Shown piece by piece: positions 27,220 through 36,618 of a DNA stretch of 64,000 bases. The translations under genes were made by a program, and so were the position numbers. The stretch is taken from NCBI GenBank assembly GCA_963696645.1, contig CAVOKY010000007.1, positions 868,001-932,000 of the forward strand, read 5' to 3'. Numbering within the stretch: position 1 is the stretch's first letter; each line of letters opens with the position of its first letter. The notes beneath the pieces were generated by a model. It searched no databases, had not been told where the DNA came from, and worked only from the letters and a program-made list of their open reading frames with translations. Origin of the DNA: JAMXLO01 sp963696645. Lineage in GTDB: Bacteria > Pseudomonadota > Alphaproteobacteria > Acetobacterales > Acetobacteraceae.

Positions 27220-27702
27220 TGAGCAAGCATCACGTAACCACCACGATCAACGGCGAGCCGACGGAATTCCTCTGCGAGACGCAGCAGACGCTGCTCGATG
27301 CGCTGCGCGACGTGCTGGGACTGACCGGCAGCAAGGAAGGCTGTGCGTCGGGCGACTGCGGCGCGTGCACCGTCATCATGGACGGCAGGCTGGTCTGCTC
27401 CTGCCTGGTGCTGGGCGTCGAGGCCGAGGGCAAGACGATCACCACGGTGGAGGGCATCGCCGCACGGCGATCATCTGCATCCGGTGCAGCAGAAGTTCCT
27501 GGAACATGCGGCGCTGCAATGCGGCTTCTGCACGCCGGGCTTCATCGTCGCGGCGAAGGCGCTACTCGACGAAAACCCCAACCCGACCGAGACCGAGGCG
27601 CGCTACTGGCTGGCCGGCAACCTTTGCCGCTGCACAGGCTACGACAAGATCATCCGCGCCGTGATGGATGCCGCTGCTGAAATGCGAGGAGCCGCACGAT
27701 GA
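27219..27702 (+). pseudogene. Molybdenum hydroxylase 2Fe-2S subunit (CoxS/XdhC-like), one frameshift
   Basis: The small iron-sulfur subunit, about 160 residues once repaired. The plant-ferredoxin-type cluster motif GCASGDCGACTVIMDG is near residue 43, with the next Cys in LVCSCLVLG. After a shift near 27465, the helical-domain cluster motif is seen in CGFCTPGFIVAA and NLCRCTGYDKIIRAV. All cysteines for two 2Fe-2S clusters are present across the two frames. Start and stop overlap the neighbouring subunit genes (ATGA), as in intact operons. Confidence 0.88.
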
Positions 27703-29979
27703 ACTATGTCCCATCTGATCTGAAGGTTGTCGGCACGCGTCCGATCCGTCCGGATGGCGTGGACAAGGTCACCGGCCGCGCAATGTTCGGCGCCGACATG
27801 GTGCTGCCGGGCATGCTGTGGGGCAAGGTGAAGCGCTCGCCGCACGCGCATGCGAAGATCGTCTCGATCGACGCCAGCAAGGCGCTGAAGCTGCCCGGTG
27901 TGCGCGCAGTGGTCACCGCCGACGATTTTCCGAACATCGCGTCGGAAGAGGCGTTCGTCGGCGAAGGTCCGATGAATTTTCGTGACCTGTCGCGCAACTG
28001 CATGGCACGCGGCAAGGCGCTGTACGAGGGTCACGCGGTGGCGGCAGTGGCAGCGATCACGCAGGCGATCGCCGAACAGGCGCTCGAACTGATCGATGTG
28101 AAATACGAAGTGCTGCCGTACGTCATCGACGTCGAGGCAGCGATGGCGGACGACGCGCCGATCCTGCACGACGATCTGTTCACCGCCGGTGTGGAGCCGA
28201 AGCCGACCAAGCCGTCGAACATTGCCAAGAAGGTGTATTATCACAAGGGCAACATCGACGGCGGGCTTCAAGGACGCCGAGGTGATCGTTGAGGGCCGCT
28301 ACACCACCGAGCCGGTGCACCAAGCCTATATCGAGCCGCACGCCTGCCTGTGCTCGTACAATGCCGATGGCCAGAGCACGATCTTCAGTTCGTCGCAGGG
28401 CCAATTCATGACGCGGGCCTATGTGGCCAAGCTGCTGGGCATGGACATCGCCAATATCCGCGCCACGGCGGCGGAGATCGGCGGCGGGTTCGGTGGCAAG
28501 ACACTGGTCTATCTGGAGCCGCTGGCGCTCGCGCTGTCGAAGAAGTGCGGCCGGCCGGTGAAGATGCAGATGACGCGGGAAGAAGTGTTCCGCGCATCCG
28601 GCCCGACATCCGGCGCCACCATGGAAGTGAAGCTGGGCGCCAAGAAGGACGGCACCATCGTCGCGGCGCAAGCACGTGCTGAAGTACCAGGCCGGCGCCT
28701 TCCCCGGTTCGCCGATCGGCCCCGGCTGCATGTGCGGTTTCGCGATGTACGACATCCCGAACATCGAGGTCATCGGCTACGACGTGGTGAGCAACCGCCC
28801 GAAGGTGGCGGCGTACCGTGCACCCGGCGCGCCGATAGCGTCGTACGCGGTGGAAAGCGCGATGGACGATCTGGCGCGCAAGCTTGGCAAGGATCCGATT
28901 GCGCTGCGTGAGCAGAACGGTGCGCGCAACGGCACCAAGACGCATTACGGTCCGACGCACCAGAACATCGGCTTTCTGGCGACACTGGAGGCGGCGAAGT
29001 CCAGCGCGCACTGGAAATCGCCGTTGAAGCCGGGCCAGGGACGCGGCATCGCTTGCGGCTTCTGGTTCAACATCGGCGGCGAATCCAGCGCGGCGGTGCA
29101 TGTCGCCGAGGACGGATCGGTCAATGCGGTGTCGGGCAGCCCCGACATCGGCGGATCGCGCGCGTCCATCGGCATGATGGTCGCCGAGGTGCTGCAGATT
29201 CCGGCGGAACGGGTGCGCACGATCGTCGGCGATACCAGTTCGATCGGCTTCACCCATGTCACCGGCGGCAGCGCGGGTGACGTTCGCCACCGGCATGGCG
29301 GCGACGATGGCGGCCGAAAAGGTGGTGGACCAGCTGAAGAACCGCGCGGCGGCGATCTGGGACATCACGCCGGATGCGGTGGACTGGCGCGACGGCCAGG
29401 CGTTCCCGGCCGGCAGCAACGCCGGCGCGTTCGAGCCGCTGTCGCTCGCCGATATCGCGCTGAAGGCGGCGCGGACCGGCGGGCCGATCACGCTCTGAAG
29501 TGTCGGTGAACGCGCAGGGTGCCGGGCCTGGTTTCGGTGCGCATATCTGCGACGTGACGGTGGACAAGGAGACTGGCCACGTCACCATCGACCGCTACAC
29601 CGCGGTGCAGGATGTCGGCCGGGCGATCCATCCGAGCTACGTGGAGGGCCAGATCCAGGGCGGCGCCGCGCAGGGCATCGGCTGGGCGCTGAACGAGGAG
29701 TACATCTACGACAAGAACGGCAAGATGGATAACCCCGGGTTCCTCGACTACCGCTGCCCGGTGGCGTCCGATTTGCCGCTGATCGAGGCGATCATGGTGG
29801 AAGTGCCGAACCCGCGCCATCCGTTCGGTGCGCGCGGCGTCGGCGAGGTGCCGATCGTGCCGCCCATGGCCGCAGTGGGCAATGCGATCCGCGACGCGAT
29901 CGGGCTGCGGATGCAGAACCTGCCGATGTCGCCGCCGAAGGTGCGGAAAGCGCTGGACGTGGCGAACGGCGACGATTGA
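27699..29979 (+). pseudogene. Molybdenum hydroxylase molybdopterin-binding subunit (CoxL/XdhA-like), several frameshifts
   Basis: The large catalytic subunit, about 760 residues when the frames are joined. Marks in order are VTGRAMFGADMVLPGMLWGK, TEPVHQAYIEPHACL, AAEIGGGFGGKTLVYLEPLA, the active-site loop VAAYRAPGAPIASYAVESA, and the C-terminal HPFGARGVGEVPIVPP with the conserved GVGE glutamate. AYRAPGAP is not the AYxCSFR loop of form I CO dehydrogenase, so this is an aldehyde-, xanthine- or hydroxybenzoyl-type hydroxylase of unknown substrate. Shifts lie near 28262, 28670, 29277 and 29495. Subunit order M-S-L is as expected. Confidence 0.88.
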
Positions 29980-30227
29980 TGCCGAAAGTCGTGATCTCGG
30001 GTTCGTCCTGCCAACGGTTCACCGGCGGCAAGACGGACTTCGAGGTGGCGGCGACCAATTTTCGTCGACTCGTGCTGGAACTGGAGGAGCGGTTTCCTGG
30101 TCTGGGCAAGCAGGTCGAGGAGGGGATGGCGGTTGCCATCGATGGCGAGATCTTTCAGGACGCGTATTCGGCGGTGCTGAGGCCGGAGAGCGAGATCGTA
30201 CTGATCCCGAAGATCGGCGGGGGATAG
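29979..30227 (+). CDS. MoaD/ThiS family ubiquitin-like sulfur carrier protein
   Basis: An 82-residue beta-grasp protein starting MPKVVISGSSCQRFTGGKTD and ending in IPKIGGG. The C-terminal glycines match the MoaD/ThiS family, where a terminal Gly-Gly is adenylated and thiocarboxylated to donate sulfur. This one ends in three glycines. Its ATG overlaps the stop of the hydroxylase large subunit (TGATG), so it is the fourth gene of that operon. A role in sulfur transfer for the molybdenum cofactor of this enzyme is a reasonable inference. Confidence 0.8.
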   Translation: MPKVVISGSSCQRFTGGKTDFEVAATNFRRLVLELEERFPGLGKQVEEGMAVAIDGEIFQDAYSAVLRPESEIVLIPKIGGG

Positions 30228-30474
30228 CGGCCGTTTGAAACTGTTTGGCCGCCCGAACCTGTCTTAGCGTCATCCGCTCCACCGACATGCGGCGCACCAT
30301 CGCTGCACGCCGCCGAAGCCGTACGTGCCGACGGTGACGCAGCCGAGGAACAGGCCACGCAACGTCGGCGGGGCTGGCGGGAATGTCCCGATTAATGTTG
30401 AAATAAGCACAGCGGCGTTGCTTGCCCCGAGCCCGTAGGCTCCGGGTGTCGATTCCTTGAGGGAAAGCAACGCC

Positions 30475-31503
30475 ATGACGAAAACTACCATATCACGGAC
30501 GCTCGCCGTCACTCCCCGCATGGAAGAAGCGTGGCAAGCTGTGGACGCGTGCTTCGGACGCTTCTGTCTGACCGCCAGCGTCGAAGCGCTGCAAGCCATG
30601 ATGGCCGCCGATGTCGAGGACCTGTGCAGTCGGCGACATGCGCGGAGCCCAGAGCGGCGTGGTCATCGCTGGGGCCGCACGCGCGGCAAGATCGGCTATC
30701 AGGGCGGCAAGGTCGATATCGTCCGCCCCCGAGTACGCGGTGCCGACGGCTAGCAGATGCCATTGCCGAGCTGGACGGCGGCGGCAACCGAGGACTGCCT
30801 TGGCAAGACGGCCATGAACTTGATGCTGATCGGTGTCGCCACCCGCAAGATCGGGCGCGCTGTCCGGCTGCCGGCGGGACCACTCCCGCGCGTCGACGGC
30901 GACCGGACGTCAAAGTCAGCCGTCTCGCGCCGGTTCGTGGCGCTGTCAGAGCAGCGACTGGAGGAATGGCTCGCCAGCGACATATCCCAGCTCGATCTGC
31001 TCGTCATTCAGATCGACGGCCTGCACGTGGCCGAGGACATCGTTCTCATCGGCGCCATCGGCATCGATGGGAAAGGCGACAAGCACATCCTCGGGCTGGT
31101 CGAGGGTGCCACCGAGAACGCGTCGTCGGCCCAAGCCTTGCTCGACAATCTCATCGATCGCGGGCTCGATCCCAAGGTGCCGCGCCTGTTCATTCTCGAT
31201 GGAGCGAAGGCGCTCTCGAAGGCGGTACGCGCCACATTCGGTCGGCAAACGCTGATCCAGCGCTGTCAGGTGCACAAGGCGCGCAATATCGCCGAGCGCT
31301 GCCCGAAGAAGCACGTTGCCAGCGTCCCCCGGACATTGCGCAAGGCGTGGGAGCTGGATGATGCCGCCGAAGCAGAGCGCCTGATCCGGGATCTGGCCCG
31401 ACGCATGGAGAAGGAAGCGCCCGGCGTATCAGGCAGTATCTTGGAAGGCCTCGACGAGATGCTCACCGTCAATCGTCCTCGCCGCGTTGACTTGCCGGGC
31501 TAG
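30475..31503 (+). pseudogene. IS256-family (Mutator-type) transposase remnant
   Basis: Sequence typical of IS256 transposases in one frame: RGKIGYQGGKVDIVRPRVRG, then a TAG stop at 30751-30753, then continuing in frame with PLPSWTAAATEDCL, LVIQIDGLHVAEDIVLIGAI (first catalytic Asp), RLFILDGAKALSKAVRATFG (second Asp) and IQRCQVHKARNIAERCP. It breaks off after SILEGLDEMLTVNR at about 31485, losing the last roughly 100 residues including the catalytic Glu region. The in-frame stop and 3' truncation make it inactive. It borders the A/T-richer patch to the right. Confidence 0.85.
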
Positions 31504-31739
31504 CTTGCCCGCCTTGCCCGTACCCATGGCACGTGCGACTGTCCGCTGGTCCTCTGGGACCAGCCGAACGGTCGATTCGTGCTTGGGGCCAAGTGCTGTC
31601 GCACTCAAACTCGGAAGATCTGACTACGTGTGATTTGTGTGCATGCGATCACACGGGGTGCGGAGCAATAGCTGCCGCAGCGCACCATGAGGCTTGGTGT
31701 GTCGGAGCTATCGCGACGCGGTCGTCGCATCGAGGCGCG
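31504..31739. other. Junction region without recognisable genes
   Basis: Between the broken end of the IS256 transposase and the remnant carbonic-anhydrase-like gene no protein is recognisable in any frame. The stretch probably joins truncated elements. No terminal repeat or target duplication for the IS256 element could be found on this side. Confidence 0.4.
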
Positions 31740-32037
31740 GACGGTCGGCAGCGGATGCAGTCCCGATGGTGCAACCATTGTACGACGGCGCGATGTCCTA
31801 TCATTGTATCGTTTCCTATACGCAACGGTCTGCAGGATCGCGGTGCAGGATACATTCATCCTGGATGTTGATCCGCTCACTAATAACGAACGGCTCGTTG
31901 TCGCCTCGCACCACTGATCCGAACCAGATACTCGATCCGGAGCCGACGACCACATTTCCTATGATCGTTGCACACGGCGCAATCCAGCACGACGGGTCGA
32001 TGTCAGGAAAAAACTGATCAAGTTGGTAGGCGGGCAT
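31740..32037 (-). pseudogene. Gamma-carbonic-anhydrase-like hexapeptide-repeat protein, decayed remnant
   Basis: The first 66 or so codons from the ATG at 32037 match the start of gamma-carbonic-anhydrase-like left-handed beta-helix proteins: DIDPSCWIAPCATIIGNVVV, SSIWFGSVVRGDNEPFVI and INIQDECILHRD. The match then continues in other frames as PLRIGNDTMIGHRAVV and GCTIGT before it is lost near 31740. The metal-binding His of the INIQDxxxLH and IGHRAVVHGC segments are only partly kept. The remaining half is absent, so this is a true remnant. Its start overlaps the end of the adenylating-enzyme gene by 20 bases. Confidence 0.75.
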
Positions 32038-33889
32038 GATGCGCCCCCTTGTTATCGAGGAGCACCGCTTGCTCCTTCACCGTCGGTTGTGCGAAAATCT
32101 GTTTCAACGAAAAGCGGACGCCGAAGCGCTGATCAATCTTGGCCGCAGCCATCTCGGCTCGGAGCGGATCTGCGCCGAACTCGAAAACGTTGTCTGTGAT
32201 GCCGATGTCATCGCGTTGGATAATCTCCAGCCAAATTGCCAGTAGTATCTGCTCGGTGGGTTGGGTCGCCGCTATCCGAACGGGCGCCAGCTGTTTCGCC
32301 AATAGGGACGGCACATCGCGCCGCATCACCTTCCCGATAGCATTGCGGGGTATTGCTTCAACTACGAGAATTCGCGTCGGAATTTTATAGCCGCTCAAGA
32401 CCTCGGCAGCACTTTCACGGATGCTTGACGGAAGTACAACGGAACCTGCTTTCGGCACTATGGCAGCGAGAACGTCCTCGCCGAGGGTCGGGTGAGGGAT
32501 CGAAAACGTCACCGCCTCGGCGACAGCCGGATGATCCAGCAATGCGTTGTCTATCTCCAGCGGAAAGACTGAGTGCCCGCCTCTCTTGATGACCTCTTTC
32601 AATCGACCAACGATGTACAAATAACCGTCTCCGTCGACGCGTCCGATGTCGCCGGTTCGCAAGTAGCCGTCGGTAAACGCGTCCGCCGGCTGAGTTCCGA
32701 CGTACTCGCTGATTACACCGGGACCTCGCAAGATCACCTCGCCGTCCTGGCCCGCAGGTAACTCACGCCCCTCCGGATCGACGATTCTCAAGTCTGCGCT
32801 AATTGCTTGTCCAACCGAGCCGGGCTTGCGCTTCCCTGGAGGCAGTCGATTCGAGCACAAGGTTGAGGCGGTCTCGGTGAGCCCATACGTTTCCAGCAGC
32901 GGCGCGGCGTACAGCTCTTCCAAACGCGCTATCGATGCAGGCGGAAGCGGTGCGGACGATGAGCGAAAGCATCGCAGGGTACGAATACTCGGCGTTGAAT
33001 TTTGTCCCGCATAGTAGTCGCTCATAGCGATGTGCAGCGCGGGCGCTGCCGTAAGCCAGGTCGGCGCGTGGTCCCGTAATGCCTGATCGAACGATCGAGG
33101 CGTGAACGTTTCGCAGCAATGGATCGATGAGCCGGCAGAGAGCGCTGAAAGGGCTGCCGCTATCAACCCATGCACGTGATGCAATGGCATCGGCGTAATA
33201 CAAACATCGCTTTCGGTGAGTTCGAACGCGATCCGCATCGTGTCTGTCGCAGCCAGAACATTGGCATGCGTAAGCCCGACGAGCTTGGGCTGTGCTGTCG
33301 TCCCGGATGTGCGCATCAGAACGGCCGGCGCTTCTCCCGACGTCAAGGTCATGAGACGATCAGCACGCCGCACGTTTTTGGCGGGCTTCACGTCGGTGAT
33401 GCGGCAGTTCTCGTGATCCGAGGAAACCTCGTAGATGACAATGGCTATGCCTGCGGCAGCGGCTACTTTCACGCCTATCGATTGAGGTTCGATGCTCAGC
33501 ACGACATCCGGCAATAGGACCGAGTAAGCCTCGTCAAACTCGTTTTGCCTGAGCTTTCCGTCCAGTGGACAGCAGGTACCGCACTCGATTGCGCCTAGAA
33601 ACCCATAGAGCGCAGACGAGCCGCGAGGCATTGGAAAGCACACCCGAGGACTTGATGCGCCTGACGCAGATTTCAACGCTTGGGAAATGACAGTAGCGTT
33701 CTCGTTCATCTGGCTATAGCTGCAGAATTGATCGGGGGCGAACCAGACTGCGGGAGTACCGCCACGACGCTCGACATGGCGCCGTATGCGCTGCTGTATC
33801 GTCTCGTTATCAGATCGACCGAGGTTGGCAGCGCCACCCCAAAGTGATTTGAACCAATTCATCTCGATACGCCCGCCTCGAACTTGCAT
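32018..33889 (-). CDS. Acyl-adenylating enzyme (ANL superfamily) with degenerate carrier domain
   Basis: A 623-residue protein. Residues about 25-530 form an adenylation domain: AVLMRTSGTTAQPKLVGLTH near 190, YGLTETAST near 320, YLRTGDIGRVDGDGYLYIVG near 400, GRLKEVIKRGG, and the catalytic lysine in NAIGKVMRR near 520. A C-terminal carrier-like domain follows (TEQILLAIW, then NVFEFGADPLRAEM), but the phosphopantetheine Ser of the usual GGDSL is Pro (GADPL). It cannot be loaded in the normal way. The start could also be the ATG at 33862. Base composition is more A/T-rich than most of the window. It follows the crotonase gene by 18 bases. Confidence 0.87.
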   Translation of the reverse strand: MQVRGGRIEMNWFKSLWGGAANLGRSDNETIQQRIRRHVERRGGTPAVWFAPDQFCSYSQMNENATVISQALKSASGASSPRVCFPMPRGSSALYGFLGAIECGTCCPLDGKLRQNEFDEAYSVLLPDVVLSIEPQSIGVKVAAAAGIAIVIYEVSSDHENCRITDVKPAKNVRRADRLMTLTSGEAPAVLMRTSGTTAQPKLVGLTHANVLAATDTMRIAFELTESDVCITPMPLHHVHGLIAAALSALSAGSSIHCCETFTPRSFDQALRDHAPTWLTAAPALHIAMSDYYAGQNSTPSIRTLRCFRSSSAPLPPASIARLEELYAAPLLETYGLTETASTLCSNRLPPGKRKPGSVGQAISADLRIVDPEGRELPAGQDGEVILRGPGVISEYVGTQPADAFTDGYLRTGDIGRVDGDGYLYIVGRLKEVIKRGGHSVFPLEIDNALLDHPAVAEAVTFSIPHPTLGEDVLAAIVPKAGSVVLPSSIRESAAEVLSGYKIPTRILVVEAIPRNAIGKVMRRDVPSLLAKQLAPVRIAATQPTEQILLAIWLEIIQRDDIGITDNVFEFGADPLRAEMAAAKIDQRFGVRFSLKQIFAQPTVKEQAVLLDNKGAHHARLPT

Positions 33890-33907
33890 GAACGCGATTG
33901 GAGCAAC

Positions 33908-34705
33908 TCATCGTCCCCGAAAAGGCCGCGGCATACGTTTATCGAGGTGCGCTGCGAGCGCTTCGCGAAAGTCTTCTGTCAGATAAAGCTTCATCGGATC
34001 GGTAATCGCCATCGCCGCTCGCTCGGCTTGATCCATGAACCAGCGGCGTGCTCGTACGGTTGCTTGCACGCTTAGAGGCGGATTGGCTGCGATCTGGCGG
34101 GCGAGAGCTGTAGCTGTCTCGACGACCGAACCGGGCGCAGCAATAGAACCGACGATCCCCACCGCGGCCGCTTCCGCAGCCGAAAAAAAGCGCCCGGTGA
34201 GCGCCACTTCCGTCGCGAAGCTGCCTCCGCCGCAGAAATGGAGCAAAGCCCAGAAGCGAGCACCGCCGAGCCCGCGCGGTGTTTCGGTGATCTGAAAACG
34301 TGTCTGGCTATCGGCAACGACCAACTCGCACTCGAAAGCGACACCTATACCCAGCCCCATCACGACCCCGTGTACGGCTGCAACAATCGGCTTCGACTTC
34401 GGCAGTCGAGCGAGAAGATCGGCCGTGTGAGCATCCGGCTCTTGTGGACCGCCAAGTCGATCGAACTCCGCAACGGATCGGATCTGTCGTTCGCCGACGT
34501 CGGCCCCGCTCGAAAAACAGGGCCCTGAGCCGGTCAGAACGGCGACGAATGCATCATCATCGGCCTCAAACCGAAGCAGTGCAGCCCTTAGTTCTTTGAC
34601 AAGCTCCGCGTTGAATGCGTTGCGCTTCTCGGACCGATTGAGCGTGATCGTGACCACGTGCTCGTCCCGGCTGTAGAGCACAAGTTCGTGCTGCGCGGCG
34701 GTCAT
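33908..34705 (-). CDS. Enoyl-CoA hydratase/isomerase (crotonase) family protein
   Basis: A 265-residue crotonase-fold protein. Marks are VVTITLNRSEKRNAFNAELV near residue 17, the oxyanion-hole segments GPCFSSGADVGE near 61 and AAVHGVVMGLGIGVAFECEL near 110, and a C-terminal DFREALAAHLDKRMPRPFRGR. The catalytic Glu region reads ITETPRGLGG, so a hydratase or isomerase activity is possible but unproven. It is the first gene of a two-gene unit with the adenylating enzyme, suggesting activation of an acid followed by CoA-thioester chemistry. Confidence 0.88.
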   Translation of the reverse strand: MTAAQHELVLYSRDEHVVTITLNRSEKRNAFNAELVKELRAALLRFEADDDAFVAVLTGSGPCFSSGADVGERQIRSVAEFDRLGGPQEPDAHTADLLARLPKSKPIVAAVHGVVMGLGIGVAFECELVVADSQTRFQITETPRGLGGARFWALLHFCGGGSFATEVALTGRFFSAAEAAAVGIVGSIAAPGSVVETATALARQIAANPPLSVQATVRARRWFMDQAERAAMAITDPMKLYLTEDFREALAAHLDKRMPRPFRGR

Positions 34706-35202
34706 GCGGACACGTCCTCTACAGCCAATAGCTCATATGAACGATGATCCAACGCCCACCTTGATGTCAATCGGCCGATGCTTCGTCGGCGCCCTTCATG
34801 GCCCAAGTGACAAGGCGAACGCTAAGGTCTCTGTGGTCAACTGGAATTCCGGAATACGCATGGCGCCATCAAGCAAATATCGCAGCGCACAACGTTACGC
34901 GCCAGCTACCGCCGCCCCGCGCAACACAAGTGTTGCGCACAGGCACTGAGTCCGCTTTGGGTCAAGAAGGACGGTTCGCGACCGCGCCGCTTCTCCTCCT
35001 CTGCCCTCGATAGCTGCCGTCCGCCGGCACGAATGGAGAACATGAGGTAGGGCCTGCGACTGCCCCTCAGACTTGCTGCCGCGCGCCATCATGAATATCG
35101 TGATCAATGAGCGGCGACCTCGGCTCCAAGTTCAACAGAGTTCGGAACATCCCCCGGGGCTGGGCGCATCGGCCATACCGGCTGGATACTTCGCACTTTG
35201 CC
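34706..35202. promoter_or_regulatory. About 500-base non-coding region with a GCGCAACAC palindrome
   Basis: No protein is recognisable here. The notable structure is the perfect inverted repeat GCGCAACAC-AA-GTGTTGCGC at 34919-34938, about 215 bases upstream of the crotonase start and 265 bases upstream of the protease start on the other strand. It has the size and symmetry of a dimeric regulator binding site, or it could form a small hairpin. No regulator gene is adjacent, so its function is unknown. Confidence 0.4.
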
Positions 35203-36129
35203 ATGGGACAAATCCTGCCGCGCATCGGCGCACTGCTCATCTGCCTGCTCGCCGGTGTGGCCGCTGCGCATGCGGCCTGCCGGATCGAGCAGCGTGGCGT
35301 GGCGCCGGTCGAACTGAGTGATGGCCATCTGCTGGCGACGGTGCTGGTGAACGGCACGCCGGCGACGTTCATTCTCGATACGGGTGCAGATCGGACCCTG
35401 ATGAGCGAGCAGGCTGTGCATCAGCTTGGCGTGGCGCGCAGCGGATGGGTGGCGACGACAGTGATGGGACTTGGCGGCTACGAAGAACACCCGGATGCGC
35501 TGCCGCAATCGCTGCGTCTCGGTGGCGTCGCACTGCGGCGCAGGACGCTAGCCGCCGATACCAGCGTAACGGTCGGACCTCTGCCGGTAACCGAGGTCGC
35601 TGGACATCCGATTGCCGGTCTGCTCGGCCGCGATTTTCTGGCGCCGTTCGATTTGGACATGAATCTGCCGATGCGCACGCTGACGCTGTACGACGTGCAC
35701 GGCTGCGGCACGGGCTTCCTGCCGTGGACGACGCCCTATGCGGCGATCCCGGCCATGATGCCGATGGATACTGCGATGGTTGTGTGGGTGCTGGTCGACG
35801 GCCGTCCGCTGCGCGCACTGATCGATACCGGCGCGAGTGCCAGCCTGATCGCGGCGCCGGGCATGTTCCGGCTGGGCCTGACGGCGGAGTCACTGGCGCA
35901 CGATCCCGGCGGCAATGGTTCCGGCGTCGGACCGAACCCGGTATTCATGCGCCAGCATCGCTTTGCCGAATTGCGCGTCGGTCCGGTGGTGACGCGTGAT
36001 CCGATGCTGTGGGTCGCACCGGCGCACGTGGTGCCGATTGTCGACATGCTGCTCGGCGCCGACTGGCTGCGATCGCGGCATGTGTGGCTCTCGTTCGCGA
36101 CCAGGCAGATCTTCGTGGCACAGCCGTAG
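35203..36129 (+). CDS. Retropepsin-like aspartic protease with two DTGA domains, secreted
   Basis: A 308-residue protein with a signal peptide (MGQILPRIGALLICLLAGVA then AAHA). It has two retroviral-type aspartyl protease repeats, with FILDTGADRTLM near residue 58 and ALIDTGASASLIAAPG near 205. Each is followed by a hydrophobic-Gly motif (GLLGRDFL and LLGADWL). Retropepsins normally act as homodimers, while here two half-sites are fused in one chain, as in pepsins. The frame opens at 35107, but the ATG at 35203 gives a proper signal peptide. The substrate is unknown, in the periplasm or outside. Confidence 0.85.
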   Translation: MGQILPRIGALLICLLAGVAAAHAACRIEQRGVAPVELSDGHLLATVLVNGTPATFILDTGADRTLMSEQAVHQLGVARSGWVATTVMGLGGYEEHPDALPQSLRLGGVALRRRTLAADTSVTVGPLPVTEVAGHPIAGLLGRDFLAPFDLDMNLPMRTLTLYDVHGCGTGFLPWTTPYAAIPAMMPMDTAMVVWVLVDGRPLRALIDTGASASLIAAPGMFRLGLTAESLAHDPGGNGSGVGPNPVFMRQHRFAELRVGPVVTRDPMLWVAPAHVVPIVDMLLGADWLRSRHVWLSFATRQIFVAQP

Positions 36130-36171
36130 GTGCCCTGACATAGGGCAAAATCAAAGTCAGGGCTGCGCCCT

Positions 36172-36209
36172 CCCCGTCATGGCCGGGACTGCGCCCGGCC
36201 ATGACGGGG
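36172..36209. terminator. Bidirectional hairpin between convergent genes (dispersed-repeat type)
   Basis: A perfect 16-base inverted repeat (CCCCGTCATGGCCGGG at 36172-36187 and its complement at 36194-36209) with a 6-base loop. It lies between the converging protease and NIPSNAP genes, where it could stop transcription from both sides, although there is no long T-run. The same core with CATGGCCGGGAC occurs at 59379-59407, so it also belongs to a dispersed repeat family. Confidence 0.6.
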
Positions 36210-36226
36210 AAAGATGCGGCGGTGCG

Positions 36227-36553
36227 TCACTTCACCGCGGAGAACGCCGTCGGCGCGAGGATGAAGTTCTTCACGTTGGCGACGATCGGGCCGTTCTCCT
36301 CGGTCTTCGCGCGCGCGCTGTGCCAGTCAGGATCGGCGCCGAATGCAGCCCATTTCTTCTCGCGTTCGGCGAGCAATTCCCACTTCACGAAGTAATACAG
36401 CGTCTGGCTGGATTCACCAATTACCGTGGTCCAGAAACCTGCCTGGTGGATGCCGTGCTTTTCCCACAGCTTTAGCGTGATCGTATCGAACCGCTTCAGC
36501 AGATCGGGCAGCTTGCCGGGCACACACTCATAGATCCGCAGTTCATACAGCAT
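36227..36553 (-). CDS. NIPSNAP family protein (single domain)
   Basis: A 108-residue single NIPSNAP domain. It starts MLYELRIYECVPGKLPDLLK, with LWEKHGIHQAGFWTTVIGES and LYYFVKWELLAEREKKWAAF in the middle, matching the ferredoxin-like NIPSNAP fold. The family is dimeric and of uncertain function, and is often placed near catabolic enzymes. The gene is separated from the upstream nuclease gene by the hairpin array, so it probably has its own promoter within or beside that array. Confidence 0.9.
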   Translation of the reverse strand: MLYELRIYECVPGKLPDLLKRFDTITLKLWEKHGIHQAGFWTTVIGESSQTLYYFVKWELLAEREKKWAAFGADPDWHSARAKTEENGPIVANVKNFILAPTAFSAVK

Positions 36554-36618
36554 GGTTTACTCCTCCCGTTTGGTGGTCGGACAGCAGTGTGCGGCTAGAG
36601 GCGCAGACGGGCAAGGAT

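Noticed and set aside
26562..27680. A single gene joining the FAD-binding and 2Fe-2S subunits of the molybdenum hydroxylase
   Set aside because: The subunits have separate starts and stops with an ATGA-type overlap at 27219. The long frame arises from frameshifts inside the FAD subunit.
26330..29979. Aerobic (form I) carbon monoxide dehydrogenase coxMSL
   Set aside because: The active-site loop reads AYRAPGAP, not the AYxCSFR required for form I CO dehydrogenase, so only the general XDH family is claimed.
34919..34938. Rho-independent terminator at the GCGCAACAC palindrome
   Set aside because: No T-run follows on either strand and the position is upstream of both flanking genes, so an operator-like site is more likely.
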